A stretch of DNA of 60,000 bases from Zygnema cylindricum (GCA_037447655.1 JBBHKE010000775.1:165692-225691); one strand, 5' to 3'; positions 11,437 through 24,062 are shown, numbered from the stretch's first letter. Numbers and translations are program-made. Notes: a model not told the origin generated them from the letters alone.

Positions 11437-13166
11437 CTACGGGTTGGGGCGCTTGTCTTCCAAGGAGAAACTCTCCAAGACACTCTCGGCGTTTGACCGG
11501 CGCTTGTTGTCCAGATATGTTGCAAAAGATGCAACTTGCTCTGCAGAAGGCGGCTGCTCATTGACTTTTATGGAACGATGGATGTCAAGCGAAGTTACGG
11601 TCAACACGACGAGCCTGAAGGTCAGACAAGCAGAGAAGAACCAAAGTCATAAAGATGGAAAAGAATACGTACAAACGCTCCTTGCACATCCTAAGAGGGG
11701 AACAATAAAAAATAAAGGATCATAGAGTTGGAGCAGTCATAACCTCACTAATAGAACTACCGCAGTGCGTAATCTAATTTCTTTGTAAGACCACAGTGTA
11801 GGAACCACAAGCTTGTAATCTGCGCCTTACAGTTACACAAACATGATTGAAGGACGCAATTAAAGTTGCAGGAGAAAGACGCAGGGTGATAAATGTCTTC
11901 ACATTACTGGTGTTACTTGGTCACCCACTACCCGAGCAGAGGTAAAGAAAATGTACTTGAATAGAGAGCAACCGCGTCGGACCTAACAAAGTTGCAAGTC
12001 AGCTCTTCTCAATCAGAAGAAAGAAGAGACGGTTAGAGCAGAAAATGGACAAGTGGAAACTTAGAGAAACAGGAGGAGAAAGGTGCAGATGACATCGTTC
12101 CCTACACTATAACATTGCAAAGTAATGTGAAACCATGTGATAGCGGTCATGGCATGAACTCCACAAAGACCTGCAATTTCAAATTTGTGTGCAAATTCAG
12201 CAAATTTACAATGAGAATTTATCAGTTGAAAAAAAAGCCGAAATCGACAAGTGTAAGTTCAGCAAAATATGAGTGAATAGCTATTACAAGGGGCATACAA
12301 ATCAGCTGCCAAAGAATACAAAATTTTCGTGGTGGGTTTTATTCGCATTGCATAAATGTTGTACAAGACAACGAAATTCGTTCAAAAAGGACCCCCAAAG
12401 TTATCTGTCCACGTCTAGAAGCTGAGAACATTTCGATTGCTCCACTTGCTTAGCAATAACAAACAACAAAGAAAAAATAAAGGAATAAAAAGTACTGCCT
12501 AAAACTGGCACCTTGTGAAATGGCAAAGAAGATAGAGCAATTGATTCAGATATCCTTTTGTAAGCTTTCAAGTTCATATCATTTGAAAACACAAACGCCT
12601 CGTGCATTTCAACACTGGTGGGGGCGTTTCTTGAATTGCAGAACAGGCATGCTGCTGGAATCTAACTGCCATTGCCGCATACAGAAAAATCATTACCTTG
12701 CAACTTCCGCGACAATTAAAATTACTCAAAAGGCATTGGCAACATTCAACCACTTCGTAATTTGTTGTGGGCATTCACAGGGTTAAAACTTTGATGGCAG
12801 ACATACAATCTCCGGAAAGTTAGTAAAATACCAAGCCATTATTGACGACAAATTTACAATCAAACGCATCTTCAAAGCAATGATTGATTCCAAAAATCAT
12901 CAGAAACATATAACAGAGAAAGCTTATGCCATCGCAATTGTGAACGAAATCAGCGCAACCCAGTAGATCATATGCATCATAGAAAAGTCTACAAAAAAGG
13001 CACATAAAATAGTCAACATAATAATTTCAAAGCTAGAAACATTGTATGAGAGGAAGACCTATAGCACCTCCAAGATTATAATCACCTGGCAGCAAAATTG
13101 TTTTCTTTCAGTCTCTTACCCTGCAGTAGCAAGACCGATGTAGCGCAGCAAATCTGAAGAGGGCAT
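11437..13166 (-). CDS. Unidentified multi-exon gene (tentative exon set)
   Basis: Several coding-looking segments lie upstream of, and on the same strand as, the phosphoesterase. A possible first exon is 13166-13120, beginning MPSSDLLRYIGLATAG and ending at AGG|GTAAGA. A possible second begins at 12988 (LFYDAYDLLG) and joins it in phase. A third, 12614-12512, contains EAFVFSNDMNLKAYKRISES and ends at a GT donor. A last exon, 11614-11437, follows a pyrimidine-rich CAG acceptor and reads SIKVNEQPPSAEQVASFATY, then LDNKRRSNAESVLESFSLED before a TAG stop. I do not recognise the family. The middle phases do not all agree, so at least one exon is missing or misplaced. The last exon is the most convincing because of its charged, regular composition and clean acceptor. 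Confidence 0.4.
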
Positions 13167-13189
13167 CGCGACTGGCCTCACCCCCCGCC

Positions 13190-13959
13190 TCAGTTGGCCA
13201 GCTGTCGCTTTGCGCTCTTTCTTGCCCTCCGCAGGTAACCAAATTGGCTTTCCAATAGTCCACGGCTATGTCCGGGGTCCACACGTGTCGGTCGCCAATG
13301 AAAGAGAATTGGCATGACGAAGTACAGGTAAGGTTCGTATATCCTGTAGAATTCACTATCAGCGTTAGCGTATATCTCCATGTTATTGTGACTTATTAGT
13401 GAACCTTTGTTCTTTATTCTTTAACGATGACCATAGTTCAAAAGTAGGTGTTTCTATTGTAGGCCTTTTGTCGGCGCCTTTATCGGAAGTTGTGTTATGG
13501 GCTTTTCATGTGATCTTCTTAAATCGCTACTTTTACCAGCGGCCGTCCGATCGTCCAAATCTGACGGTTCAAATAAAAAACACCTCAAAAATCACAGAAA
13601 AATATTTTTTTGTCCGATTTTTTTTCAGAATTTAGACATGACGTTTAATTCTCTATCGATCGATGTGCAACTCAACCCTATTACTATTTTTTTTCATCTT
13701 GCGACCAATACAATATGGGTCTTAAGGTCATATTGTATGTTTTGCGTACAATAGGCATATTGTATGGGCGTACTTCCACCTTCTTTTGAACTATGAAGAA
13801 GACTCTTTGTACTACAGCAGTTTTACGGGTGTTACAATGTCCGAAAAATAAAGCCATCACTTAAAGTCGAGACATTTTGTGTTTTAATTAGTCCACATAA
13901 AGCGTTTTCAAAATTATCTTTTCTCATACTAAATTAGTCGCCTTTCATTTGCCCTTTTT
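13190..13959. other. Intergenic; upstream region of the unidentified gene
   Basis: Contains several T-rich runs, short imperfect palindromes built on CATATTGTA (13715-13765) and an AATAAA at about 13850. No supported gene. It ends in GTCGCCTTTCATTTGCCC immediately before the Ty3 LTR; a near-copy of this motif recurs at 19591. Confidence 0.4.
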
Positions 13960-14939
13960 TGTAACAGTAATAGTGGATCGAACTTGTTTGTAAAAGGGTA
14001 TTTAAGTGTTACGAATATAGAGTTTTGAATTTGGTAGATGTCCGCGAAAGAATCGCACGATTTGGAGTTATACTTTAAAAGATATAACGATTGGTGTATT
14101 TAGCGACAGCGCGAGGTCAAAATAACAAGTGCGTGTTCATTGTAACGCGTTAAGGGTCAAACTAGCCGCGGAATTTCAAGCGCACGTTTAAAAGTACTAA
14201 ATGAATCAATATTTCGTTTGGTACGCACGATGGCTCGTTCTGTACAATTTTTAGTACGAAACATCACATTCACTTTATGGAATTTCGAAGGTTGTTTCAC
14301 GTGTGAAATTTGCGACGCACGTTCGTGCGAAGTCGCGTTTTGTTTGGCGCGCACTTTTGTAGGTGAATGTTACGTAGTGAAATGTAACGTTTGATTGGTT
14401 CGTAAATCCTACGTAGTTAGTAAGAGATTTCACACACATTTGCATTGGTCAGTCTGAGTCCTTGCTGATCAATGATTGGCCCAGGTAAAACCTGTTCAAC
14501 GGAGCGTTGACTCTGGCCTTGCTAGTCCAGGGCGATGATGGATAAATAGTGAAGTCTAAGAGAAAAGTAAACATATTTCCTTTAGAAAATTTGAGGAATT
14601 AATGATTGATCTTGGTCTTGAACGATTATAACCAAATTAGAGCAATGGCAATTTTGCACGGAAATCTCTTACAAACTAAGTAGTGTTTCAGTAGTTAAGA
14701 GATATAATATTTAAGAGTGGAGAGCAATGGAAAATACTTTAATAAGAAGGGTTTTGCCACGAGGGCAAGAGACCAAGCTAAAGTTATGTGGACCGAAGCT
14801 ACTCTAATTTAAAGTTTATCCTTATATGGGTGATTTATAATGTGGATGTGTATTTTCCAATGTGTGGAATGTGTGGTTGAAATTGGTTGTAGCAATGGGA
14901 TTTTTTGAGAGGTAGGAGATCTTGTTACATATTGTAAAA
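13960..14939 (+). repeat. 5' LTR of Ty3 copy 1 (980 bp)
   Basis: Begins TGTAACA and ends TGTTACA, the 7-bp inverted termini shared with the LTRs at 23084 and 29417. Internal landmarks such as GGTCAAACTAGCCGCGGAAT and CAATTTTTAGTACGAAAC occur in all three LTRs. Confidence 0.92.
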
Positions 14940-15681
14940 ACCGAGGAGAAGTTTGTTCACCCGAAAATTGACTGCCGTGACCGGTGAGGGTGTTCTGACC
15001 TGTGTCGGTGGAACCACAATGTGAAGTGGTAGGGGATTGGAGGGAAACTAAATGACCACACTGCCAGCTGCCGCTAGTTAGACTTGGGGTGTGCATAGGT
15101 CCTAAGGACTAAGGCGGGGTGGGCAGTGTAGCCACCTCTAAAACTCACTCCAATTACCCAGATGCCAAACAAACTTGCCTTCTCCTATCAATGATTCATG
15201 TGTAGAGGGAGGGCTTATAGTCATGACGTGTGAGGATGTGAGGATTAAAGAACAACAAATGGGAAATGGGAAATTTGCTAATGGTGGAGAAAGAAAGCGG
15301 AGCACTTTACTTTTTCAAAAGCAAAAGATTCCACAAATGACTTAAAACTTTTCAAACCTTAAATTGTTACCTTTGATTGCTTTCAATTTTGTTGTTGCAA
15401 AATTTGTGGTTGAATTTTACCTTTAAGAGCTTTGAATTTTGTTGTTGCAAAATTTGTTGGGAAACTTTTTACCTATCTATTTCAATGTTTGGGAAAATTG
15501 AATTTTCACTAACTTACTTTTAATGTTTATTTGATTTTTCAGATTTTGATATCTTTCAAAAGATTTGTTGAGGAAAGGAAGGCTTGGAATGGAGAAATTT
15601 GAGGACTTCAAATCTCATGCAAACTCTTTTGGATAATTATACTCTACCTTTTTTTTTATTGCTTGATTTCATTGTGTGAAA

Positions 15682-16260
15682 ATGGCAAATTCTGCATGGA
15701 AACGTGAAATGGAAAATGCATTGAATGTGTTGAAAAAACATAGTGTGAAATTGGTAAAAAGACTTAATAATCATGTTGCTGTTTTGGATGAAAAAATTGC
15801 CGAGTTGAAAAGTGAATTGAAGGATGTTAAGGAAAATGGAAATATTTCAAATCAGAAATTGAATGAGATAATTCATTTAATTCAGTCCACAAATGATGTT
15901 AATGGCCTAAAGGGTGAGAATAGTAAAAGGGATGCCAGTTTTAGGGAGGATGGTCACGATAGACCTGAGAAAATAAGAGATCTGATATTGTGTATCAGTG
16001 AAGCACCATGTTTTGATGGTAAGAAGATTGATGAGTTGGATGCTTGGATTTTTTATATGGAGCTTTATTTGGAATGTAGGAATTGTGATCTCGATGATTA
16101 CACTTCTTTTGCTGTTTGCTGTCTGAAAGGTGATGCTCAAATTTGGTGTTACACACAGAGAAAGTCTAATTTGATTCCTCAAAATGCTGATTGTGAAGCT
16201 TTTAAAACCGCGTTCAAATCGCGTTTCTTGCTAGTCACTTATAAATCTAGAATAGAATAA
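15682..16260 (+). pseudogene. Ty3 gag (copy 1), intact 5' portion then stop
   Basis: A 192-codon open frame from ATG 15682. Residues 10-75 are a predicted coiled coil rich in K/E/L (KIAELKSELKDVKENGN). Next comes the retrotransposon gag domain: EAPCFDGKKIDELDAWIFYM, CLKGDAQIWCYTQRK and FKSRFL. In copia/gypsy gags this domain assembles the virus-like particle. A TAA at 16258 cuts the frame although homology continues downstream (the KWLNYEQSRPMKDYVEEFDS block), so it is a premature stop in a decaying element. Confidence 0.85.
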
Positions 16261-16689
16261 AAGTGGCTGAACTATGAGCAGTCTAGACCTATGAAGGATT
16301 ATGTTGAGGAATTTGACTCTACAATTCATGTCATGGGTTTGATTGATGAAATGACTAAGTTACATTTCTTGAATTATCTAAATCCAATATTGAAATATGA
16401 ACAGAAAAACATCAAAAATTTAATAATTTGAAGCAACTACATGATAAGGCATTTCAATTAGAGGATCTCTTGAGGTATAATCGTGAAACTTGATCACTCA
16501 AGGGAAATTTCAATGAAGTATCAGAGTGGGGTGAGGAGGAATTTAAGGAAGAGGGTCTGAATGCAGGTCTTGTGAATAAGCAGAATATCTTCAGGGGAAA
16601 TCAGAGGGGTGGACAAAGTGTTAATGCAGAATATAAATTTCACAATACAGGGGGCTACAATAAGAGTCCTGAACCGAGCATTAATGTCT

Positions 16690-18780
16690 AAAAACTTAAT
16701 CTTATCATACTCACATGCACTATCTGTCAGAAAAGAGGTCATGGGGCATTTGAGTGTGCACAACTGAAGAAAATTAATTATTATAATTGTGGAGAGGAGG
16801 GACATTTCAGCAAAGAGTGCACAAAACCGAAAAAAAAGTCACTTGTTTTAAATGCGGAGGTCCAAATCATTACGCTAAGGACTATACAAATAAGGGATCT
16901 TTTAAAACAGTTGATGTCAATGAAGGTCTTTAGGAAGATATTGCATCATTCCTAGCTGAGCAGGACGCCCAAGAGGTGGGAAACAGAAAGGACTAGTTGA
17001 AATTCCTTAGTTGAGTCGACCAGATCCAAAAGTTAAGGAGTTTACTTTGGAGGGCAAGCTAATGAATGGTAAGGCTAGGATAGCTGAATTTATTATGATG
17101 CTAATTACACTCTATAGTTTGAACAATCCTTCTGATGAAACTCTTAACTACAAACCTATGTTGAGACAGTTAACTAACGATGTCACCAAACACATTTTGA
17201 TCAGATTCGAGTTTTTAGTGGAAAGGAAACCATCGAGAGTTATGATGGATTCAGGTGCTATACATAATTTTATTTCACATAAGTTTATATAGGAAAATAA
17301 AATTCCTACTGTCAAAAGGGAAAAACCTTTGCATGTTCAGGTGGCGAATGGTAGTAAGTCCACATTAAATTTACAAACTGACACAATAGAAGTTGATATC
17401 CAAGGTCATAAAATGAAAGTTGTGTGAAATAATGAATTTGGGTGGTGAGGAGCTAATACAAGGAAAGCCCTGATTAACAGAGCATAACCTCAAATTAATT
17501 GGGAAACCAACACTGTTGGATTGAAGTTTGAGAACGGTTGGATGGTTTTGCCAGCACAACTTTCGAAGAAGTTACATAAAAATGATATAAATAACATATC
17601 CTAATTAGGAATGGAAGGTTTAATTTCAGCTAAACAATTTAAAAAATATTTAAAAGATAAAACAAATCATGTTTTCTTGTTATTAGTAATTGAGGCAGGT
17701 ACCAATGAAGGGGGGGGGGGGAGAAAATACTACCATTAATGTTGACATAATTCAGACTCGACTAAAAATCTTAAAAAACAAAAATCTGATTTTGTAACTG
17801 ACATGAATACATCCGATGTTGCTGTAAAAGATTTGATTTTTGAATTTCAAGATGTTTTTCCAATCGATTTACCCCTAGGAAGGCCACATTCTAGAGATGT
17901 GGAACATGTTATTAACCATGAACCTGGATGTAATCCTCTTGTCACTGGAGTAAGCACAGTTTCTTTGAGCAGGAGGAGTTTAAGAAACACATTAAGGAGC
18001 TTCTGGAGAAATGACATATTCGGCCCAGCAAATCACCGTACAGAGCACCAGTTGTCTTCCTAAAAAAGAAGGACGGAATGTTGAGAATGTGTGTCGACTA
18101 TCGTCGTCTAAACAAGATTACAGTGAACGATAAGTATCCGTTACCTTTAATTTTTGATATGATAGATCTTTTGAAAGGTGCTAAATTATTTTATTTGATT
18201 GATCTGCGTAGTGGCTTTAATCAGGTGCCAATAAGAACCGAAGATATTGACAAAACTACTTTAGAACTAGAGTCGGTCATTTTGAATGGATAATGATGCC
18301 ATTTGGTTTGACGAGTGCATTGCCTACTTATCAAAGATTAATGAACCAAACCTTTTCAAATTATATAGATGAGTTTGTTCAGCTCTTTAAAGATGATATT
18401 TTAATTTACACCGAATCTAAAAAACAACATGTAATTCATTTAAAAAGGTGTTGGAAAGGTTAAGGGAAAGAAAACTATATGGAAAATTGTTAAAAACCAG
18501 TTTTCTTAAAAATGAACAATTATTTTTGAGACATATAGTTAGCGGGGAAGGTGTTAAAACAAATCCATCCAAAATTATTGCAATCCAAAATTGGAAGCAA
18601 CCCACTAATGTCAGAAAAGTTAGATCATTTTTGGGATTGGCCACTTATTACAGGAAATTTATCACAAACTTCAGTATGATCGCCAAATTTTTGACGGATA
18701 TATTTCGGGAGAGGGAGTCGTTTGTGTGAGAAACCGATCAGAAGAGAGCTTTCAAAGAATTAAAAGGGAAGTAGACCTTG
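16690..18780 (+). pseudogene. Ty3 zinc knuckles, protease and reverse transcriptase (copy 1), broken
   Basis: Pieces in order: CCHC zinc knuckles near 16714 (TICQKRGHGAFEC and NCGEEGHFSKEC); aspartic protease with DSGAIHNFIS at about 17250; and reverse transcriptase with [20 protein letters not shown] (18078-18150), [13 protein letters not shown], a decayed active-site region near 18390 (FKDDILIY, where FMDD is expected) and the connection motif FLGLATYYRKFI. Several frameshifts and stops separate the pieces. Homology to copy 2 stops just after the block equivalent to LKGKLTSAP. Confidence 0.85.
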
Positions 18781-19590
18781 TTTTTTTGTGACTAAAGAAG
18801 CTCTCACAGATGCTAAGAAAAATACACACAACTTTGGAACACAACCAAAGATAATTTAGGCAACCAAATGGCCTACAAATCTGACACAATGCTAATAATA
18901 CACAAAAGAACACAAGTGCTAATTTACACAGAAATCTGCGAACAGATCTGAGATATATTCTCAGTCACAGGATATCAAAAATGACACAGCATAATTTTGA
19001 TACAACAAGTTCCTAATTCTGAAATGGCTAAGTCCTATATTTATACCTAAAAGATCTATTCTTCTAAGAGCTAGCAACCACTCACTACCCTAACTAAGTA
19101 GAGAAGACATACCACCCATGCATCAATAATATCTACTGTCTGAAAGGAGGATATCTGAATATGCCAAGGTATAACAATCAGAATGAATCTGAACTGAGAC
19201 ACTAATCAAACAAAACACGCTTCTGTACAAACTGGAGATAAGTAACGTCACAGTACACCATGTACAAACACGTCAGATAATTACAGACGTGGTCCCGGAT
19301 GACCACCTTCCGTCGACAGCAAATCTTCACCGTCCATCATTTCGAAGTTTCATCCAAGATGAAACTTTTATGTGACACTTCGGTCTTTATGGTAAGTCTG
19401 AAGAGTACGAACGGATCTTTGTAGAGTGCCTCATTTACCGACGCGTGTCATGAAGTGTGTCACACGGTGAACTCCCTCACTGTTCACTGTAACATTAATT
19501 CTGGTACATACTGAACCAGACTTTCACAAAATATTCTAAGTACTGAGAAAACACTCCCCTCACCTATGAAGCTTAGTGAGGACTAAAGCT
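18781..19590 (-). other. Unclassified insert, possibly a solo LTR on the minus strand
   Basis: The sequence has no ORF. The plus-strand start TGTGACTAAAGAAGC and a minus-strand TATA-like TATAAATATAGG (about 19036-19047) suggest a promoter-bearing LTR in reverse. I found no clean terminal dinucleotides plus target duplication, so this remains a guess. Confidence 0.3.
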
Positions 19591-19715
19591 TTCGCCTTTC
19601 GTTTGCCCTTTTTGCTCTATATCGTTCCTGATAGATTCGGTGTAATTTCTTTTCAGTTAAAGGCTCTTCTCTCTTAAATCGTCACGGAACTCCACATAGT
19701 ACTGTACACCGTGTA

Positions 19716-19960
19716 CACCGTGAATCGCTTATAGTGTTCAAAAATTGTTAGTGTAAAAAAACAATTAGTGTTAATAATTTTGTATTATTTCGGGTTCAAG
19801 GGCCAAACATCGACAAAACATTAACCTTTTTGTTTCGTAAACGAGTATCGGGTACCAGGTAACAATTTAGGAGCGTGCAATAACCCGACCGGATTTCGGG
19901 TGTTCATATTTTGAAAAATGTCGGATTCGGGTATCTGAAATTTTGACTTTCGCGACCTCT
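19716..19960 (+). mobile_element. Broken MITEs: TA-target left end and MULE-like right end
   Basis: 19716 onward starts CACCGTGAATCGCTTATAG after TA, the left end of the TA-target family. From about 19775 to 19960 the sequence matches the 3' half of the GCAGAGGTCGC family, ending GCGACCTCT. A further orphan end TTTTGCGACCTCT lies at 19977-19989. Confidence 0.6.
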
Positions 19961-20071
19961 GACGTAATGACTTCACTTTTGCGACCTCTAACCTAATGAC
20001 GTATGACGGCGCATCCAAGGCAAATCGGGCGGTATCGCGAAACTTCGGATTATCTAGAATAACCATGAACT

Positions 20072-20995
20072 AGAGGAAGAGGTCGCAAACAGTCAACCGA
20101 AACCTTGACCGACCGTTAACAGACCGCCCGCGTCGGATCCGGAACGGATTCGGTTGCCAAATTTGGGGGGCCGGGTAAATTCGAGCAAATTATTAAAAAA
20201 AAAAAAAAATCGGTTACGGTCCAGTAAGCAAAAAACGAAAAAAAATTGAAAATTTTGTACTATGCATATAATCTAACATTATTGTACTTTGTACTCTTGT
20301 TATCGTGGAAGGTATACAGGAGATGTACCACTAATTTTTTGCTTATTTTGGTACGGGCAAATATCGTTAGTCGCGATAAATCAAAGTTTCGGTTAACTTT
20401 AATTTTCGTAAACAAGTTTCAAGTAACGGTTAACAATTCAAAAGCCTGACATAACCCGGTCAAGCATCGGGTACTCGGATTTTGAAAAAAAAAACGGTCG
20501 GTTTCAGTTATCTAAAATTTTGACTTTTGCGACCTCCGACCAGAAGTCCTAAACGGTTAACCGAAACTGTAACTGACCGTTAACCAACTGCCCGCGTCGA
20601 ATTCGGAACGGATTCTGTTGCCAAATATGGGGGGTCGGGCAGATTCGGGCGGGTGATTCACGAAAAGAAAAAAGAATCAGTTATAATCGAGTGAGCATAA
20701 AATGAAAAAAAAAAGTTTTGTACTGTGAATACTCTCCAACATTATTGTGCTTTGTACTCTTGGTATCGTGGAAGGTATACGAGAGATGTACTACTAATTT
20801 TGTACTTATTCGGGTATGGGCGGGCACGGGTAGTCGCGAGAAATTGAGTTTCGGATTTTCTTTTTCTTAGACGCGTTTCGGGTAACGGGTAACAACTTTG
20901 GAGCGAGACATAACGCGGTCAAGCGTCGGGTACTCAAATTTTGAAAAAAAACGGTCGGTTTTGGTTATATAAATTTTTGACTTTTGCGACCTCTC
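20072..20995 (+). mobile_element. Tandem dimer of the MULE-like MITE, flanked by a 9-bp TSD
   Basis: Two head-to-tail copies (about 20078-20536 and 20542-20994) of the GCAGAGGTCGC family are separated by only a few bases. The first starts AGAGGTCGCAAAC and ends TTTTGCGACCTC. The second starts AGAAGTCCTAAACG, a decayed left end, and ends TTTTGCGACCTCT. A perfect 9-bp repeat CCATGAACT flanks the pair as a whole (20063-20071 and 20996-21004). Confidence 0.8.
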
Positions 20996-21004
20996 CCATG
21001 AACT

Positions 21005-23083
21005 GCGAAAGACCACAGCACCGCTAGATTGATTACATCAGACAGGCGCGATCTCACATTGACCGCATTTGTGATAGACTTGACGTGGCATTATTGGCTA
21101 ATCAAATTTATGTCGGTGCTCCAATATTAGGCGGCAAACTCTTGAAGAGAACAATAACACTAAGGTCTCCTGGTGAACCCCCATTAACGAAACAATAGGG
21201 TTATTTAGTAGATATCGATATTTACTGTAGAAATAAAAGGATTATTAAACAACCGTTAGTATTGGCCATCCAATGTTTCAATTTTAAACAATCTGATGTA
21301 TGGTTGAGAAACACTACCACCAAATAGACGTGTACAATTGGTACAATTAAATGTAAAATATGCTCCACGATATACGAATGATGACAACCTAACGCGTAGT
21401 GCATGCCATGAGATTTAATACCGAGTGGATGCAAATGGACCAAAAGCCACGAGAATATCTTTGTCGAATGATATCCTTTTATGCTCCTTTTACAATTCAA
21501 TGAACTTGTTAAAACGAGTTTTTGTAGGATGCTGCCACAAGTCAGTCCGTGGTGTTTTTTGCGTAAATCACCAAAAGAACCATTTCGAGTAGTCGACGCC
21601 AATATGGGTCGTCGGATCAAATGTTTCACTTTCATTTTCGTCCATCCGTGTATACGGCGCATATGATATTGTATGCGCCCGTTCCATGAGCGTATTGTTG
21701 TTTCATTCCGTTAAATGATTTTTCTCCATGTATACTCTTTTATTAATGATTCGCGCCCCATGTATGTAATGATTCTTTTACATTAACTTTATAGGGAAGA
21801 CGACTAGGGCGAATAATAGAGATTCTCTCAAACCGATAATCGAATCACGGACAATCCACCCTTTTTGCTAGAACTACTATTATCTTCTTCCCTCCTCTTA
21901 CTCTATCTTTCTGGCTACCAAGGCAACAACCATGGTCATTCCTCTGAAGGTTTATACAGCTAGGCAAATACAAAAGACATAAAAACATGTTACCTTTTTC
22001 AACGGGGCGAAAGTGATTAACGATTTGGCCAACTACACAAAGACGACGAAAGTCATTGGTGGGTTTATCACATCAGAGATCCTCGCTCGTTGATTTTTTT
22101 TCAATGGATCAATTCCCATTGTGCATTCTATAATCTTATTCACCATTCCCTCGCCTATTTTTTTCCATGTCACGATACTTCTGGCCATAGGGTTCGACAT
22201 CGCATGTCTCCTCACGCACAACATAACATAATGTTGTTACGGTTTGAGATGCAACACCCTAAAAAAAATGCGTATACGCATGCTGAGACTTTTTGGAGGA
22301 CGTCCTATCATTTAGTTTAAAGATTTTCAAGACCCTAAACCTTTTCTTCAACAAGTTCCTACAAGATTGTGCTCGGCAAACTTTTCAGTTAGAGGACTTC
22401 TCAATCGTTTCGTAAATCTCATGTCAACCTTGAACCGCTAACGTATTTATGTCGCCCTTCAATGTTCCCAAACTCGGACCCTTGCAGAATAGAATAGGGT
22501 GGTGATTGATGGGTGACTGACGGTCGAGGACTGAGGAACTTACTTCATTGCCACCAGATGCATATAGAGACCTCATACCTTTAATGTGGCATAGCTTTAA
22601 GCTTCGTGCCAATGGTTTTTTTTTTTTTAAACCAATTATAATCTAGTTTATGGTGCTTGTGTAGTTTGGTATTCGGATTTTTGTTATGTTTTACTAACTT
22701 TCACTTTAAGGTTTCAGTGTTGTTGAGCGTTTTTTATATTATTAGTTATTAAGGATTATATTTTTACCTACAAAGTTCAACAACAATTTCATGTGGCAAT
22801 CATGGTTTTATACTTCGATGGTTTACCGATTGCGTTATTGACGGTAAAAACCTCTTTTTTTGCTACATAACAAGGTGCCTCTTCAATATTGTAAATTTCA
22901 TTTTTTTTTGTGACGTTGTTTAGCATTTTTGGACATTGTAAAGCCTAGGTTTTTTGGTAAATTCTGAAACCATGCTTACGTCTAACATTGTTGACGTTTG
23001 TAATTTTGAAATTTATGCTATGGTTCATGTATATTTTTTTTTGTATTTTCTTTCTCTAACTGTTACCAATGTAAGAGATGAGA
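21005..23083. other. Degenerate AT-rich sequence with one unassigned minus-strand ORF
   Basis: A 146-codon minus-strand ORF spans 21662-21222. A neighbouring frame reads FNCTNCTRLFGG followed by basic residues, faintly like the BED-type zinc finger of hAT transposases (C-x2-C near a GG pair), but stops interrupt it and no transposase core follows. From 22300 to 23083 only T-rich sequence is seen. Confidence 0.25.
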
Positions 23084-24047
23084 TGTAACAGTATTAGTGG
23101 ATCGAACTTGTTTGTAAATTGATATTTAAGTGTTACAAATATAGAGAAATGAATTTGGTAGACGTCCGCGAAAGAAAAGCACGATTTAGAGTTGTATTTT
23201 AAAAGATATAGCGATTGGTGTATTTAGGCGATAGGGCGAGGTCAAAATAACGAATGGGTGTTCATTGTAACGGTTTAAGGTTCAAACTAGCCGCGGAATT
23301 TCAGGCACATCTTTATAAAGTACCAAATGAATCAATATTTCGTTTGGTACGCACGATGGTTCGTTTCGTACAATTTTTAGTACGAAACGTCTTTTTCACT
23401 TTATAGGATTTCGTAGGTAGTTTCGCGTGTGAAATTTGTGACGCTCGTCCGTGTAAAGTCGCGTTTCGATTTGCGCGCACTTTTGTATGCTAATGTTACT
23501 TAGTGAAAAGCAACGTTCAATTGGTTAAAAATGCTACATAGTTAGTGAGAGATTTCGCACGTTTTTCCATTGGTCAGTTGTCTTAGCTGATCAATGATTG
23601 GCCAGGTAAAAGCCAATGGAGCATTGACTTTGGCCTGGCTGATCCAAGGCAATGATATATAAATGGTGAAGTGAAAAAAAAAAGCAGGCATTTTTTCCCT
23701 TGGAAAGCTTTGTGGAAATTCTTGACGAATTTGGTCGTGAGCGAATAATACCAATTGGAGCAATGACATTTGGCACTATAATCTCTTACTAACTAAGTAG
23801 TATTTTAGTCGTTAGGATATAGAATTAGTTAAGAGTCAAGGGCAGTGGAAAATAATTTAAAGGAAGGGTTGAGCCAAGAGGGTAAAAGACCAAGCTGAAT
23901 GTCATGTGGACTGAAACTCGTTCTAATTAAAAGTTGATCCTTACGTGAGTGATTTCAATGTGAATGTGTAATTTCCAATGTGTGGAATGTGTGGTTGAAA
24001 TTGGTTCTAGTAATGGGATTTTATGAGAGGTAGGAAATCTTGTTACA
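23084..24047 (+). repeat. 5' LTR of Ty3 copy 2
   Basis: Runs TGTAACAG...TTGTTACA and carries the same landmarks as the 3' LTR at 29417. Several visible differences between the two LTRs indicate an old insertion. Confidence 0.93.
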
Positions 24048-24049
24048 TA

Positions 24050-24062
24050 TGGTATCAAAGCT
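24050..24062 (+). promoter_or_regulatory. Primer-binding site, initiator tRNA-Met type
   Basis: TGGTATCAAAGC lies two bases after the LTR. It differs by one base from TGGTATCAGAGC, complementary to the 3' end of initiator tRNA-Met, the usual primer of plant LTR elements. Confidence 0.75.

Larger units (their letters stand above)
13960..18780 (+). mobile_element. Truncated Ty3 LTR retrotransposon (copy 1)
   Basis: A 5' LTR, a gag gene and a broken pol gene up to the end of reverse transcriptase are collinear with the full-length relative at 23084-30390. RNase H, integrase, chromodomain and 3' LTR are absent: homology ends abruptly near 18780. The primer-binding region after the LTR is partly deleted (TATTGTAAAAACCG instead of TATGGTATCAAAGC). 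Confidence 0.9.

Noticed and set aside
21222-21662. Autonomous hAT transposase gene
   Set aside because: Only a faint C-x2-C/GG resemblance in a frame with stops; no catalytic or dimerisation region.
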